Shown here: positions 25,247-34,510 of the stretch, piece by piece
Position numbering within the stretch: the stretch's first letter is position 1
Layout: every line of letters starts with the position of its first letter
DNA from: an uncultured Saprospiraceae bacterium
GTDB taxonomy: Bacteria > Bacteroidota > Bacteroidia > Chitinophagales > Saprospiraceae
DNA: 64,000 nt
Assembly: GCA_937941765.1 (NCBI GenBank)
Contig: CALDGQ010000016.1
Coordinates: 62,001 to 126,000, forward strand
Direction: 5' to 3'
Notes under the pieces: model-generated
The model's input: only the letters and a program-made list of their open reading frames with translations
What the model was told of the DNA's origin: nothing
The model's database searches: none
Program-made: the position numbers and the translations under genes

Positions 25247-27487
25247 CTAACTCCCTTCAATCCTCGTAACCGAACTAATATTATCCTGAGCCTGCAATTC
25301 CCGAATCGCCTTTTCCAACTGATTCTTACCACTCACCACAATTTTAATCCGACCTTCAAAATATCCATCATCTTTTCCATCGATATAAAAGGAACGAATA
25401 TTTAATCCTAATGCAGTAGATATCTTGTTAGATAATTTCTCAATAACACCTGGGCCATCATCGACACCTTTGATCAGTAGTTCGACAGTGTACGTACTGT
25501 TGATACTGGTGCCCCATTCTGCTGGTAAAACACGATACCCGTAGTTGGCCATCATGTCTGTTGCATTTGGACAGGTATTGCGATGTATCCGCATACCGGA
25601 AGAGCTAGAAGTAAATGCGAAAATATTATCTCCTTGTAATGGTTTACAACATTGCGCTAATTCATATTGATAGTTATCTGCAGGTTCGCCATTGATTAAA
25701 ATTTTTGGCGTTTCATTGGATGTTTTCTTTTTCGATTTAGGAGCAACAGTGTCTTCTTTAACTGCTTTTGGTACGACCAATTTGCGCCCTTCTATTTCAA
25801 AAGTTTTGAGATCGTGTAATGAAAATTTTTCAATAGAAATTGCAAAAAATAATTCTATATGCGAGCGAAACCCGAAATAATTGACAATCGTATCAATATT
25901 GGTATCACTCCAATCGACTTTTAGTTTTTTGAATTTTCGCATCAAAGACTCCATCCCAAATTCTCCTTCTTTCCGCATCTCTTCCTTGACAGCATCTCTA
26001 ATCTTCGAACGTGCTTTTCCAGTAATCACCATCTTCAACCAATCCTCGGTAGGTTTCTGATTCCGCTTAGTGATGACACTGACCTGATCACCGTTTTGAA
26101 GTTTGTAACTCAACGGTTGTACTTTTCCATTTACTTGTACATTGGCACAATGATATCCTACTTTGGAATGAATGTGAAAAGCAAAATCTAAAGCCGTCGC
26201 ACCCAATGGCAAAACTTTCATTTCTCCTTTTGGGGTAAAGACAAAAACTTCTTCACTGAATAAATTGGTTTTGAAATCCTGTACAAACTCAATAGCATTA
26301 TTATCTGTAGTGTCTAGCATTTCTCTAACACTATCTAGCCACAAATTGTAAACATCTGGTGAGTCCTTTACTTTTTTGTATTTCCAATGTGCTGCAAATC
26401 CACGTTCCGCTACATCATCCATTATTTCAGAACGAACTTGCACTTCCACATACCGACCTTCCGGACCAATCACTGTAAAGTGTAATGACTCATATCCATT
26501 TGACTTCGGACTACTGATCCAATCTTTTAGTCTTTCAGGAATCGGTTGATACCATTCGGTGATATTGGCATAAACTTGCCAACATAGTGTTTTTTCAACA
26601 ACTTTAATTCTAGGTAAATCCAAAATAATCCGAATCGCAAAGAGATCATACAATTTTTCATGGATGTTCTCTTTCTCCAAATCTACATTTTTTGCTTTTA
26701 CTTTTTGGAGAATGGAATAGATAGATTTTGGCCGACTCGTAATCCGATATGGGTAGTCTAGTGTTGGAAGAAAATCTTTAATCGGTTTGAGAAACGCTTC
26801 AATATATTCACTACGCTCTTTCTTTGTTTGTTGAAGTTTATTGGCGATTAATTTATATAGCTTAGGTTCACGAACCTTCAAAATCAAATCCTGAAATTCA
26901 GATTTAATTTTATACAATCCCAATCGATGTGCCAACGGTGCATAAATAAAATCCGTCTCGGATGCAATCTTCAACTGCTTACTAGGTTTCATAGAACCAA
27001 TGGTCCGCATATTATGCAATCGGTCTGCCATTTTTATCAACACCACTCGCACGTCCATCGTTAATGTCTGCAAAACCTTTTTGAAATTTTCTGCTTGCGG
27101 ACTTTCAGAATTGTAAGTTTTATCCAACTTGGTTAAACCATCAACGATCTCAGCAACTTTTTTTCCAAATTTTTCAGTAATATCTTCAAGCGTAACGGGC
27201 GTATCTTCTACGACATCATGGAGCAAAGCCGCAATCACTGCCGTTGGTCCCAATCCAATTTCTTCTGTACAAATTCTAGAAACGGCAATAGGGTGAGTGA
27301 TATATGGTTCTCCTGATTTTCTTTTTTGAGCAGAATGAGCATCTTTTCCCAATGCATAAGCAGCCAAAATATCTTCCCGATCCTTATCAGAAACCGGAGA
27401 TTTCATGGTCGCCATCATATCCTCCACTTGTTGAAGAATGACCTCGTCTGTGTATATTATTTGTTGTTCCACCACTTTGCCTTGCAT
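25247..27487 (-). CDS. Bifunctional (p)ppGpp synthetase/hydrolase (Rel/SpoT)
   Basis: Stringent-response enzyme making and degrading (p)ppGpp. Domains in order: HD hydrolase with the His-Asp pair at residues 90-91 (ALLHDVVEDT) and RLHNMRTI; synthetase domain with RITSRPKSIYSIL, YDLFAIRIIL and NGYESLHFTVIGPEG; TGS domain from ~residue 400 (VFTPKGEMKVLPLGATALDF); and a C-terminal zinc-finger-like and ACT region (ELAQCCKPLQGDNIFAF … VELLIKGVDDGPGVIEKLS). Both active sites look complete. A short N-terminal lead (MQGKVVEQQ) precedes the domain. Length of 746 residues is normal for a long Rel in Bacteroidota. Confidence 0.96.
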   Translation of the reverse strand: MQGKVVEQQIIYTDEVILQQVEDMMATMKSPVSDKDREDILAAYALGKDAHSAQKRKSGEPYITHPIAVSRICTEEIGLGPTAVIAALLHDVVEDTPVTLEDITEKFGKKVAEIVDGLTKLDKTYNSESPQAENFKKVLQTLTMDVRVVLIKMADRLHNMRTIGSMKPSKQLKIASETDFIYAPLAHRLGLYKIKSEFQDLILKVREPKLYKLIANKLQQTKKERSEYIEAFLKPIKDFLPTLDYPYRITSRPKSIYSILQKVKAKNVDLEKENIHEKLYDLFAIRIILDLPRIKVVEKTLCWQVYANITEWYQPIPERLKDWISSPKSNGYESLHFTVIGPEGRYVEVQVRSEIMDDVAERGFAAHWKYKKVKDSPDVYNLWLDSVREMLDTTDNNAIEFVQDFKTNLFSEEVFVFTPKGEMKVLPLGATALDFAFHIHSKVGYHCANVQVNGKVQPLSYKLQNGDQVSVITKRNQKPTEDWLKMVITGKARSKIRDAVKEEMRKEGEFGMESLMRKFKKLKVDWSDTNIDTIVNYFGFRSHIELFFAISIEKFSLHDLKTFEIEGRKLVVPKAVKEDTVAPKSKKKTSNETPKILINGEPADNYQYELAQCCKPLQGDNIFAFTSSSSGMRIHRNTCPNATDMMANYGYRVLPAEWGTSINSTYTVELLIKGVDDGPGVIEKLSNKISTALGLNIRSFYIDGKDDGYFEGRIKIVVSGKNQLEKAIRELQAQDNISSVTRIEGS

Positions 27488-27845
27488 TGTATTTCTGTTT
27501 GGCTAATTTAATTTACCAACTTTATGGGAAAATTTGTAAGAAAAAGGGAGCTTCCGTATTTTTTAATAATAGAGAAAGCTTTCAGAGTGCTTCCCCTAAT
27601 TTTAATTTAGAAACGAGAATCAATTAATCTACTCTAATTTATCAGAAATAAGGTTAGCTCTCTGAAAGCTAGTGTAAAAAGTTCGTGTTTACTTATGAAT
27701 ACTTCGAAATTTGACCCTTCACTTCTATACTATTTTTAAAAGAATACTATCTTTGCACAGCTTTTTCAATATTGAACTAATAATCAGTTCTAATTGTTAA
27801 AACTCCATATAAAAGCGAAGTTCTTTACAGAAAGAAAATATTTAG
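27488..27845. other. Intergenic region between Rel/SpoT and tRNA-Leu
   Basis: No ORF. An 11-bp inverted pair AGCTTTCAGAG (27578-27588) and CTCTGAAAGCT (27660-27670) is spaced by 71 bp. The promoter-like box of the tRNA lies near the right end. The region separates divergent transcripts. Confidence 0.55.
27748..27755 (+). promoter_or_regulatory. -7-like box (TANNTTTG) of tRNA-Leu
   Basis: TATCTTTG followed by CA fits the Bacteroidota -7 consensus TAnnTTTG. It is placed about 90 bp before the tRNA. A clear TTG -33 partner at the usual distance was not found, so this is only a candidate. Confidence 0.35.
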
Positions 27846-27927
27846 GCGGGTGTGGCGAAATTGGTAGACGTGCTAGACTTAGGATCTAGTGCCGCAAGGC
27901 GTGGGGGTTCGAGTCCCTTCACCCGCA
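27846..27927 (+). tRNA. tRNA-Leu (anticodon UAG)
   Basis: 82-nt tRNA. The acceptor stem GCGGGTG/CACCCGC is perfect, with discriminator A. The D arm contains TTGGTAGA. The anticodon stem CTAGA/TCTAG encloses loop CTTAGGA, giving anticodon TAG. A long variable arm (TGCCGCAAGGCG) marks it as class II, as expected for leucine. The T arm carries GGTTCGAGTCC. The CCA end is not encoded; the next bases are CTA. Confidence 0.97.
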
Positions 27928-28013
27928 CTATTTTCTTTTTAAAGATTCTTTCTCATTTCAAGGTTTCAAGTAATTAATACTTAAGCCTTTTTCATTTTCA
28001 AAATTTACTGCAG

Positions 28014-29447
28014 ATGTCCAATGTTGTTAGGGAAGATATTGACTCATTAAATGCTAAACTTACAGTCACTGTAAAGAAAGAAGCATACGAACCGAAGCTC
28101 AACGATGAGTTGAAAAAACTTAAAGGTAAAGCCTCGTTGAAAGGATTCCGTAAAGGAAAAACGCCGATTGGATTTATCAAAAAAATGTACGGGAAGCCGA
28201 CTTTGGCTGAAGTAGTCAACAAAGAATTGCAAGATGCACTTTTTGGTTACATCGATACAGAGAAAATGGAAATCCTCGGTCAACCAATCGCAACAGAAGA
28301 TCAAGAATTGTTAGATTTTGATGTCAATAATTTAACAGACTACACTTTTAAATTTGATGTTGGACTCGTTCCTCAATTCGAAGTGAACGGTGTTTCTAAA
28401 GAAACGGTGTTGGAAAAATTTGCAGTAGAAGTAGACAAAGAAACCATTGACAAAGAAATGGAAAGTGGTTTGAAACGTGCCGGTCAATTGGCAACAGTTG
28501 AAGAACCAGTTGTAGAAGGAGATTCTGTAACTTTCAATGCAGAAGAATTGGACGGTGATAAGCTAAAAGATAAAGGTTGGGCAACTACATTCACGATTTT
28601 GGCGGACCGTATTCAAGATGAAGAAGTAAAAAAAGATTTAATCGGTAAAAAGAAAGGAGATAAAATCCGTTTCAATATTTACAACTTGGAAAATCAGGGT
28701 GACATGAATTACACCCGTAAGTATTTACTAAATATTCCTGAAGGCGAAGATCAAATCGTTGGTCAAATGTTCGAAGGAGAAATCACGGATGTAAAGCGCA
28801 TGAAAGATGCGGAAATGGGTCAAGACTTTTTCGATCGTTATTTTGGACCAGGTGAAGTGAGTAGTGAAAAAGAAGCTCGTGATAAGATTGAAGACGGTAT
28901 TAAAAAATATCATGACTCTCAAGCAGATGCATTGTTATATAGAGACTTGCAAGATTTATTATTAGAAAAAAATGATGTTCAATTGCCGGAAGCATTTTTG
29001 AAAAGATGGTTGCAAATTTCAAACGATAAATTATCTGCTGAACAAATTGAAAATGAATTTGAAGGATTCGCTACCAACTTAAAGCGTTCTTTAGTTCAAG
29101 GAAAATTGGTTAAACGTTTTGATGTTAAAGTAAGTGAAGAAGAATTAGTAGATACTTTCAAAGATAAAGTGCGTGGTTATTTTGGTGGTCAAGCCGACGA
29201 GCACATGGTCTTAAACATGGCTAGTAGATTGATGGAAGATCGCAAACAGGTAGAGCAAGCACATCAAGAAAAAGTGTCTGAAAAATTATTCGGTTTGATG
29301 AAAGAAGAAATTTCTATCAAACCTAAAAGTGCCACACTAAAAGAATTTGAAGAAGCAGTGAAAGCAGCACAAGCCGCGAGCCAGCCACCAGCGCCAGTCG
29401 AAACGGAGGAAACTGCCGAAGTTGCTGAAAATGTAGAGGAAGCTTAA
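28014..29447 (+). CDS. tig: Trigger factor (ribosome-associated chaperone / PPIase)
   Basis: A 477-residue folding factor for nascent chains. The N-terminal ribosome-binding domain carries the signature LKGFRKGKTPIGFIKKMYG, equivalent to GFRxGKxP. A diverged FKBP-like domain (~residues 150-250) follows, then a long helical C-terminal chaperone domain (~residues 260-440). The last ~35 residues are Ala/Glu/Pro-rich and disordered. The order tRNA-Leu, tig, clpP, clpX matches the conserved tig-clpP-clpX neighbourhood of many bacteria. A strong terminator stands between tig and clpP, so they are separate transcripts here. Confidence 0.93.
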   Translation: MSNVVREDIDSLNAKLTVTVKKEAYEPKLNDELKKLKGKASLKGFRKGKTPIGFIKKMYGKPTLAEVVNKELQDALFGYIDTEKMEILGQPIATEDQELLDFDVNNLTDYTFKFDVGLVPQFEVNGVSKETVLEKFAVEVDKETIDKEMESGLKRAGQLATVEEPVVEGDSVTFNAEELDGDKLKDKGWATTFTILADRIQDEEVKKDLIGKKKGDKIRFNIYNLENQGDMNYTRKYLLNIPEGEDQIVGQMFEGEITDVKRMKDAEMGQDFFDRYFGPGEVSSEKEARDKIEDGIKKYHDSQADALLYRDLQDLLLEKNDVQLPEAFLKRWLQISNDKLSAEQIENEFEGFATNLKRSLVQGKLVKRFDVKVSEEELVDTFKDKVRGYFGGQADEHMVLNMASRLMEDRKQVEQAHQEKVSEKLFGLMKEEISIKPKSATLKEFEEAVKAAQAASQPPAPVETEETAEVAENVEEA

Positions 29448-29492
29448 GCGTTTGTAGGTAAAATAGTTACGCTAATTCTATTATGTAGCCCG

Positions 29493-29530
29493 AAAAAGGG
29501 GTAAAAGTCAAACCCTTTTACCCCTTTTTT
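29493..29530 (+). terminator. Strong Rho-independent terminator after tig
   Basis: A perfect 15-bp stem AAAAAGGGGTAAAAG / CTTTTACCCCTTTTT with a 7-nt loop, ending in T6, starts 45 bp past the tig stop codon. Confidence 0.93.
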
Positions 29531-29606
29531 CGTTTAAAAGAATGTGTAAAATAATTGCGAATGGCGTCAGCAGTTCGCATATTTGCTTATAAAAAAAAAT
29601 TATAAT

Positions 29607-30308
29607 ATGTTCAAAAAAGATGAATTCAAGAAGTACGCTACTAAACATCTGAATATGAGTAGTATGCACCTTGATAAATACATGGGCACTACGGTTCCAA
29701 ATATTCAAGGTTTTACGCCTCAAGTTATCGAAGAGCGTCAAATGAATGTGGTTGGAATGGATGTGTTCTCAAGACTGATGATGGACAGAATTATTTTCAT
29801 GGGCGTACCAGTTAATGATTATGTTGCGAATGTAATTCAAGCTCAATTATTATTTTTAGAGTCAACTGACCCAAAACGTGATATCCAAATGTTTATTAAC
29901 AGCCCAGGTGGTTCTGTAATCGCCGGTTTAGGGATTTACGATACGATGCAATATGTATCTCCTGATGTAGGTACCATTTGTACAGGAATGGCTGCTTCAA
30001 TGGGAGCTGTATTGTTAGCAGCAGGTGCTGCTGGAAAACGTACTTGTCTTCACCACAGTAGAGTAATGATTCACCAGCCAATGGGTGGTATGCAAGGTCA
30101 AGTTTCTGATATGGAAATTTCTTACAAATTGATCAAGCAGATGCAAAAAGAATTGTATGATATCCTTGCTAGTCATACTGGCCAAAAATATGAAACAATC
30201 GAAAAAGACAGTGATCGTGACAATTGGATGAGAGCTGCGGAAGCTAAAAAATATGGTTTAGTGGATGAAGTACTCGACAGAAAAGGAAACTCTGGTAAAG
30301 AGTCGTAA
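29607..30308 (+). CDS. clpP: ATP-dependent Clp protease proteolytic subunit
   Basis: Serine protease of the ClpXP complex. The start is the ATG at 29607; an in-frame TTG 8 codons earlier lies in an A-rich stretch. The catalytic triad is Ser131 (GMAASMGAVL), His156 (RVMIHQPMGG) and Asp205 (KDSDRDNW), with the spacing of the E. coli enzyme. The N-terminal extension of ~35 residues before the mature-type VIEERQMNVVGMDVFSRL is somewhat longer than in E. coli and is common in Bacteroidota. It is followed by clpX with a terminator between. Confidence 0.96.
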   Translation: MFKKDEFKKYATKHLNMSSMHLDKYMGTTVPNIQGFTPQVIEERQMNVVGMDVFSRLMMDRIIFMGVPVNDYVANVIQAQLLFLESTDPKRDIQMFINSPGGSVIAGLGIYDTMQYVSPDVGTICTGMAASMGAVLLAAGAAGKRTCLHHSRVMIHQPMGGMQGQVSDMEISYKLIKQMQKELYDILASHTGQKYETIEKDSDRDNWMRAAEAKKYGLVDEVLDRKGNSGKES

Positions 30309-30336
30309 TTCTGACCAAGTTAAAAGTTATAAATTG

Positions 30337-30374
30337 GAGCACAATTCTTATCTTTGGAATTGTGCTCTTTTTTT
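30337..30374 (+). terminator. Rho-independent terminator after clpP
   Basis: GAGCACAATTC / GGAATTGTGCTC stem followed by T7, 28 bp past the clpP stop codon. Confidence 0.92.
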
Positions 30375-30383
30375 ATCTGTTGC

Positions 30384-30466
30384 TTGGGGCGTTTCGCCTC
30401 AGATGCAGTTACTACAAAAAGCATAATTAATTTTTGAGAAAAAAGTTCTGAGGCGGGGACGCCCAA
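30384..30466. repeat. Inverted repeat in the clpP-clpX spacer
   Basis: TTGGGGCGTTTCGCCTCAGA (30384-30403) has an imperfect inverted copy TCTGAGGCGGGGACGCCCAA at 30447-30466, separated by 43 bp. Each half can also fold on itself (GGGGCG-ttt-CGCCTC). It lies in front of the clpX start at 30482 and so would be in the clpX leader if transcription begins upstream. Confidence 0.6.
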
Positions 30467-30481
30467 CCAACAATATAGTAT

Positions 30482-31726
30482 ATGAAAAGAAGTAAAAATA
30501 GCTACCGGTGTTCTTTCTGCGGAAGAGACAAATCAGAAGCCTTAATCCTCATCGCAGGAATCGAAGGTCATATCTGTGAAGTGTGTGTTGAACAAGCAGA
30601 AGAAATTATACGTGAAGAATTATACTCAGGAAAAAAAGGTGAAGCGAAAGATAAGTTTGTTATTCCTGAAAAAGTAACTCCAAAGGAAATCAAAACGCAC
30701 TTAGATCAATATGTCATCGGTCAAGATGAAGCGAAGAAGTTTTTATCTGTTGCAGTTTACAATCACTACAAAAGATTAAAACAAGATGCTTTCGATAACG
30801 TAGAAATCGAAAAATCAAATATCCTTTTTGTTGGTAAAACAGGAACCGGAAAAACATTGTTGGCAAAAACAATTGCTAAGTTCCTAAATGTTCCTTTTTC
30901 TATCGTAGATGCAACCGTGTTTACCGAAGCAGGATATGTTGGTGAAGATGTAGAAAGTATCTTAAGTCGATTGCTACAAGTTTGTGATTACGATGTTGAT
31001 GCAGCTCAAAAAGGAATCGTGTATATTGATGAGATCGATAAAATCGCACGTAAAATGGACAACCCGTCTATTACTCGTGATGTTTCTGGTGAAGGTGTAC
31101 AACAAGCATTATTGAAAATGCTAGAAGGTACCGATGTCAATGTGCCACCACAAGGAGGTAGAAAACATCCGGAGCAAAAAATGGTAAAAGTCAATTCAAG
31201 AGATATTCTTTTTATCTGCGGTGGTGCTTTCGATGGTGTTGAAAAAATTATCTCTCGTCGTATGAATACACAAGTGATCGGTTTCAACAACGAGGAAAAA
31301 GAGAAAGTAGATAAAGACAATATGTTGCAATATGTGAATCACCAAGACTTAAAAAGCTTTGGTTTGATTCCTGAGCTAATTGGTCGTTTACCAGTTTTGA
31401 CTTACCTAGAACCACTAGATGTCGAAGCACTTAAACGAATCATGACGGAACCACGAAATTCTATCATGAAACAATATGCTAAGTTATTTGAGCTTGAAGG
31501 AGTGAAATTGACTTTCACAACGGAAGCAGTTGAATTAATTGCCAATAAAGCAATGGAGTATAAGTTAGGTGCAAGAGGTTTGCGTTCTATCTGCGAAGCT
31601 ATCATGACCGACGCCATGTTCGAAATCCCATCAAAAAAGTCAATCAAGAAATTTGAAGTGACTGAAGCATATGCGAAGGAGAAATTGGAAGGTAGCAAGA
31701 TTAGTAAAAAATTGAAAGTAGCTTAG
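30482..31726 (+). CDS. clpX: ATP-dependent Clp protease ATP-binding subunit ClpX
   Basis: AAA+ unfoldase of ClpXP. The N-terminal zinc-binding domain has Cys10, Cys13, Cys32 and Cys35 ([14 protein letters not shown]). Walker A is GKTGTGKT and Walker B ends [14 protein letters not shown]. The pore loop [10 protein letters not shown], the GGAFDG segment and sensor-2 GARGLRSI are also present. Length of 414 residues is normal. It is separated from clpP by a terminator and an inverted repeat. Confidence 0.98.
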   Translation: MKRSKNSYRCSFCGRDKSEALILIAGIEGHICEVCVEQAEEIIREELYSGKKGEAKDKFVIPEKVTPKEIKTHLDQYVIGQDEAKKFLSVAVYNHYKRLKQDAFDNVEIEKSNILFVGKTGTGKTLLAKTIAKFLNVPFSIVDATVFTEAGYVGEDVESILSRLLQVCDYDVDAAQKGIVYIDEIDKIARKMDNPSITRDVSGEGVQQALLKMLEGTDVNVPPQGGRKHPEQKMVKVNSRDILFICGGAFDGVEKIISRRMNTQVIGFNNEEKEKVDKDNMLQYVNHQDLKSFGLIPELIGRLPVLTYLEPLDVEALKRIMTEPRNSIMKQYAKLFELEGVKLTFTTEAVELIANKAMEYKLGARGLRSICEAIMTDAMFEIPSKKSIKKFEVTEAYAKEKLEGSKISKKLKVA

Positions 31727-31735
31727 AGTGGAGCT

Positions 31736-31796
31736 CGATTTATGATTTATGATAATTTTCTCGTCGCTTTACAGCGAATCGAATGTATGATAGGAT
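31736..31796. repeat. Family B repeat, copy after clpX
   Basis: GATTTATGATTTATGATAAT, TTTTCTCGTCGC and AATCGAATGTATGATAGGATC words in order, the same as at 36733-36797 and (inverted) at 37029-37092. It starts 10 bp past the clpX stop codon. Confidence 0.6.
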
Positions 31797-31840
31797 CAAA
31801 GCGACACGAGTCAACGTGAATTAAGCTATTCAAAAATATA

Positions 31841-31876
31841 AAACCAGTATTGAGCAATCAACGCTGGTTTTTTTTT
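31841..31876 (+). terminator. Terminator after clpX
   Basis: AAACCAG / CTGGTTT stem with a loop of ~19 nt and a T9 tail, 115 bp past clpX and beyond the family B repeat. Confidence 0.7.
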
Positions 31877-32022
31877 AATACAGCTTCCGAAAAATCCAAA
31901 CGTGACGCATAAACCCCAGTCAATAAGCGTATCCCTTTGACAAATACAACAACAAAGATCTAATTTCCCAATAAATAATTATTTCCTACCTTGCCAATCT
32001 TTACAATAAAACAACAAAAAAG

Positions 32023-32382
32023 ATGGATGCGAAAACAAAAAATATTGTTGCTTGGATAGTTACCGCAATGATGGCATTTATGATTATCAAAGCAGGTGTT
32101 GTGAAATTGATGGACAATCCAATGCAAGTTGCAAATTTCGTGAAATGGGGATATCCGGATTGGTTCATGTATCTTATTGGTGGACTAGAAGTATTGGGTG
32201 GAATTGGTTTGTTCATCCCAAAAACTCGGACACTTGCGATTTATGGAATTATTGGAATTATGTTGGGCGCAATTTATACTCATATAATTGTGGATGGCCA
32301 TCCTACTCATATTGGAGGCGCTGTTGCGGTTTCTGTTTTGGGAATTGTAATATTAATGTTAAGAAGAACGGTTAACGGTTAA
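32023..32382 (+). CDS. DoxX-family small membrane protein (paralogue 1)
   Basis: A 119-residue protein with four predicted transmembrane helices. The pattern is that of DoxX: MAFMIIKAGVVKLMDNPMQV, FVKWGYPDWFMYLIGGLEVL, GIGLFIPKTRTLAIYGIIGIML, GAIYTHIIVDG, and a final helix. The family is loosely tied to redox/quinone membrane complexes; no specific role can be read here. Its last residues TVNG and its stop codon lie inside the inverted repeat that follows. A second, clearly related gene starts 110 bp downstream. At least one extra C-terminal residue run probably came from the repeat. Confidence 0.85.
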   Translation: MDAKTKNIVAWIVTAMMAFMIIKAGVVKLMDNPMQVANFVKWGYPDWFMYLIGGLEVLGGIGLFIPKTRTLAIYGIIGIMLGAIYTHIIVDGHPTHIGGAVAVSVLGIVILMLRRTVNG

Positions 32383-32478
32383 CGGTAGACGGTTGACGGG
32401 GATGACGCGAGGAGTACGTTTGGGTGCGTACTTCTCGCGTACTCCCCGTCAACCGTTCCCCGTCAACCGTCAATCGTT
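32369..32478. repeat. Long inverted repeat of 'ggttaacgg' words between the DoxX paralogues
   Basis: The left arm (from 32369, inside the first CDS end) is built of ACGGTTAACGG and AGACGGTTGACGGGG words. The right arm (32443-32478) has CCCCGTCAACCGT twice, then CAATCGTT. The centre is itself palindromic: GACGCGAGGAGTACG against CGTACTTCTCGCGTAC. It supplies the stop codon of the upstream gene. It could serve as a terminator or processing site between the two paralogues. Confidence 0.78.
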
Positions 32479-32492
32479 TTAAAAATCTTAAA

Positions 32493-32852
32493 ATGGATAA
32501 TAAATCCAATAATACAATCTTCTGGATCGCTACCATTCTAATGGCACTTCTATTTTTAGGTTCTGGTGGATACAAACTTTCAGGCGGAGCGGATATCACA
32601 AAACAATTTGCAGCTTGGGGATATCCAAATTGGTTTCGAACGGTTATAGGTGGATTGGAAGTGGCAGGTGCAATTGGATTGTTTATTCCGAAAATAAGAT
32701 CCTTGGCAATTTATGGATTGATTGGTTTGATGGTCGGGGCGATTTATACCCATGTGGTGAAGGAAGGACAACCTGCTGATAGTATTAGTGCGATTGTAGC
32801 TATATTGTTGGGTTTGTTAATTCTGCATATAGAAACAGAGCACACTAAATGA
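32493..32852 (+). CDS. DoxX-family small membrane protein (paralogue 2)
   Basis: A 119-residue protein from the ATG at 32493; a longer frame is translated repeat and is rejected. It aligns end to end with the preceding protein: WIATILMALLFLGSGGYKL, AAWGYPNWFRTVIGGLEVAG, IGLFIPKIRSLAIYGLIGLM, GAIYTHVVKEG. The two form a tandem duplication. Four predicted transmembrane helices; role unknown. Confidence 0.85.
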   Translation: MDNKSNNTIFWIATILMALLFLGSGGYKLSGGADITKQFAAWGYPNWFRTVIGGLEVAGAIGLFIPKIRSLAIYGLIGLMVGAIYTHVVKEGQPADSISAIVAILLGLLILHIETEHTK

Positions 32853-32963
32853 AAAGCATAGTCGAAAAGGCACACTTATCAATTTACTACATATATATGT
32901 GGTTTTTAGTGTTATCCGATCATGCCTTACTTTGACTTCTAGTAAAATTCTTACATTTACTTT

Positions 32964-33710
32964 ATGAGATACTTCGGTGAAATCGCATATCTAGGCACAA
33001 ATTTCCACGGCTGGCAAAAACAAAAAGAAGGGTCAACTGTTCAATTAGCTATAGAAGAATGTTTATCCACAGTTTATCAACAAAATGTTGAAGTAATGGG
33101 TTGTGGGCGAACAGATGCAGGAGTTCATGCCAGTCAATTTTATTTTCATTTTGATATAGATTTGGACAAAGAGGAAGAAGAAAAATATATCCTCAAACGT
33201 ATGAATAAAGTGGTTGGACCAGATGTTTTTATCAAGAGAATTTTCAAAGTGAAAGATGACATGCATGCCCGTTTTGATGCTAAAAAGCGGAGCTATGAAT
33301 ATCACTTAATTCAACAAAAAAATCCATTTCGAAAAAATATCGCTTATACCTTTCCATTTTACCATCAATTAGATTTTAACAAAATGCAGGAAACAGCTGA
33401 ATTGTTAAAAAACTACAAAGCCTTTTTTCCCTTCTGCAAATCCAATTCTGACGTAAAAACGATGAATTGCGACATTTTAAGGGCTGAATGGGTAAAAACA
33501 GATAACTCAAATCTGGTATTTCACATTTCGGCAGACCGATTTTTAAGGGGAATGGTGCGATTGATTGTCGGTTCTTGTATAAATGTCGGGTTGAAAAAAG
33601 TATCTTTGGCAGCTATAAAAGAGGCTTTGGAAAATCAAACCCGATTGGACAAAAGTTTAAGTGTACCACCAGATGGATTATTTTTGACAGCGGTGGTATA
33701 TGAGTTTTAA
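32964..33710 (+). CDS. truA: tRNA pseudouridine(38-40) synthase
   Basis: Isomerises U38-U40 in the tRNA anticodon arm. The catalytic motif GRTDAGVHA carries Asp51. The N-terminal RYFGEIAYLGTNFHGWQKQ is the usual first strand, and the MVRLIVGSCINVG segment marks the second half. Length of 248 residues is normal. The next gene begins 22 bp downstream, so cotranscription is likely. Confidence 0.97.
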   Translation: MRYFGEIAYLGTNFHGWQKQKEGSTVQLAIEECLSTVYQQNVEVMGCGRTDAGVHASQFYFHFDIDLDKEEEEKYILKRMNKVVGPDVFIKRIFKVKDDMHARFDAKKRSYEYHLIQQKNPFRKNIAYTFPFYHQLDFNKMQETAELLKNYKAFFPFCKSNSDVKTMNCDILRAEWVKTDNSNLVFHISADRFLRGMVRLIVGSCINVGLKKVSLAAIKEALENQTRLDKSLSVPPDGLFLTAVVYEF

Positions 33711-33732
33711 AAAACCAAATTAACAAAGAGAG

Positions 33733-34437
33733 ATGGACTCGTTAAAAGAATCTGGACAAATGCTCGTTTATCAATTAATCAATCCTTTGATTTCATTGTT
33801 GATAAAGTTGAGAGTTACTCCTAACATGGTAACTGCATTTGGTTTAGGAATTAATATTTTCGCCACTGTTATATTTATTTATGGAGCAGAATTTAGTTCC
33901 AGAAGTGACCATACTTATGTCGGTTGGGCAGGTGCAACTATTTTGATAGCTGGACTATTTGACATGATTGATGGACGACTTGCAAGAATGAGTAATCAAG
34001 CCAATCCTTATGGTGCATTATTCGATTCTGTAATCGATCGATACAGTGAAATGATTATGTTTTTAGGTATCTGCTACTACTTCGTTTCTCAAGATTATTT
34101 TCTAAGTTCCATTTTTGCTTTTATTGCGATGATTGGTTCTTTGATGGTAAGTTACACGAGAGCAAGAGCAGAAGGATTGGGTGTTGAATGTAGTGTCGGA
34201 TTGATGCAACGTCCAGAACGAATTTTGATTATCGGTGTATCCGCTATGTTGTGTGGTATTTTCTCGAGCTGGACAGGTGGGAATTATGAAGTGAATGTAA
34301 GCTGGTTACCAGTCCCAATATTTGAAACGATATTTATTTTTTCATTCCCAATTACATTGTTAGCAATATTTGCTAACGTGACTGCAATTAGAAGATTACT
34401 GTACAGCAAGAAGGAATTGGCTGCTAAATCTTCTTAA
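33733..34437 (+). CDS. CDP-alcohol phosphatidyltransferase (candidate inositol-phospholipid synthase)
   Basis: Integral-membrane enzyme joining a CDP-diacylglycerol-type donor to an alcohol. The full family signature D(x)2DG(x)2AR(x)8G(x)3D(x)3D is present (starting DMIDGRLAR). Five or six transmembrane helices surround it. The following gene, 73 bp on, encodes inositol-3-phosphate synthase, so the acceptor is plausibly inositol phosphate, giving phosphatidylinositol phosphate as in the known Bacteroides inositol-lipid route. That assignment is inferred from gene context; the motif alone does not fix the alcohol. Confidence 0.85.
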   Translation: MDSLKESGQMLVYQLINPLISLLIKLRVTPNMVTAFGLGINIFATVIFIYGAEFSSRSDHTYVGWAGATILIAGLFDMIDGRLARMSNQANPYGALFDSVIDRYSEMIMFLGICYYFVSQDYFLSSIFAFIAMIGSLMVSYTRARAEGLGVECSVGLMQRPERILIIGVSAMLCGIFSSWTGGNYEVNVSWLPVPIFETIFIFSFPITLLAIFANVTAIRRLLYSKKELAAKSS

Positions 34438-34510
34438 GATCCCAATTTATTTTTTGTATTATCCATTCCTTTTTTTGAATGGACCCCTTATTTAATGAAA
34501 AAACTAAACT

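Noticed and set aside
25247-27487. Toxin-type small alarmone synthetase
   Set aside because: The protein is a full-length bifunctional Rel/SpoT with HD, synthetase, TGS and ACT parts.
29583-29606. Upstream TTG start for clpP
   Set aside because: It adds eight A-rich codons right after the terminator region; the ATG at 29607 is better.
27846-31726. The tRNA-Leu, tig, clpP, clpX stretch as something unusual
   Set aside because: This is a common conserved neighbourhood; only the spacer hairpins are noted.
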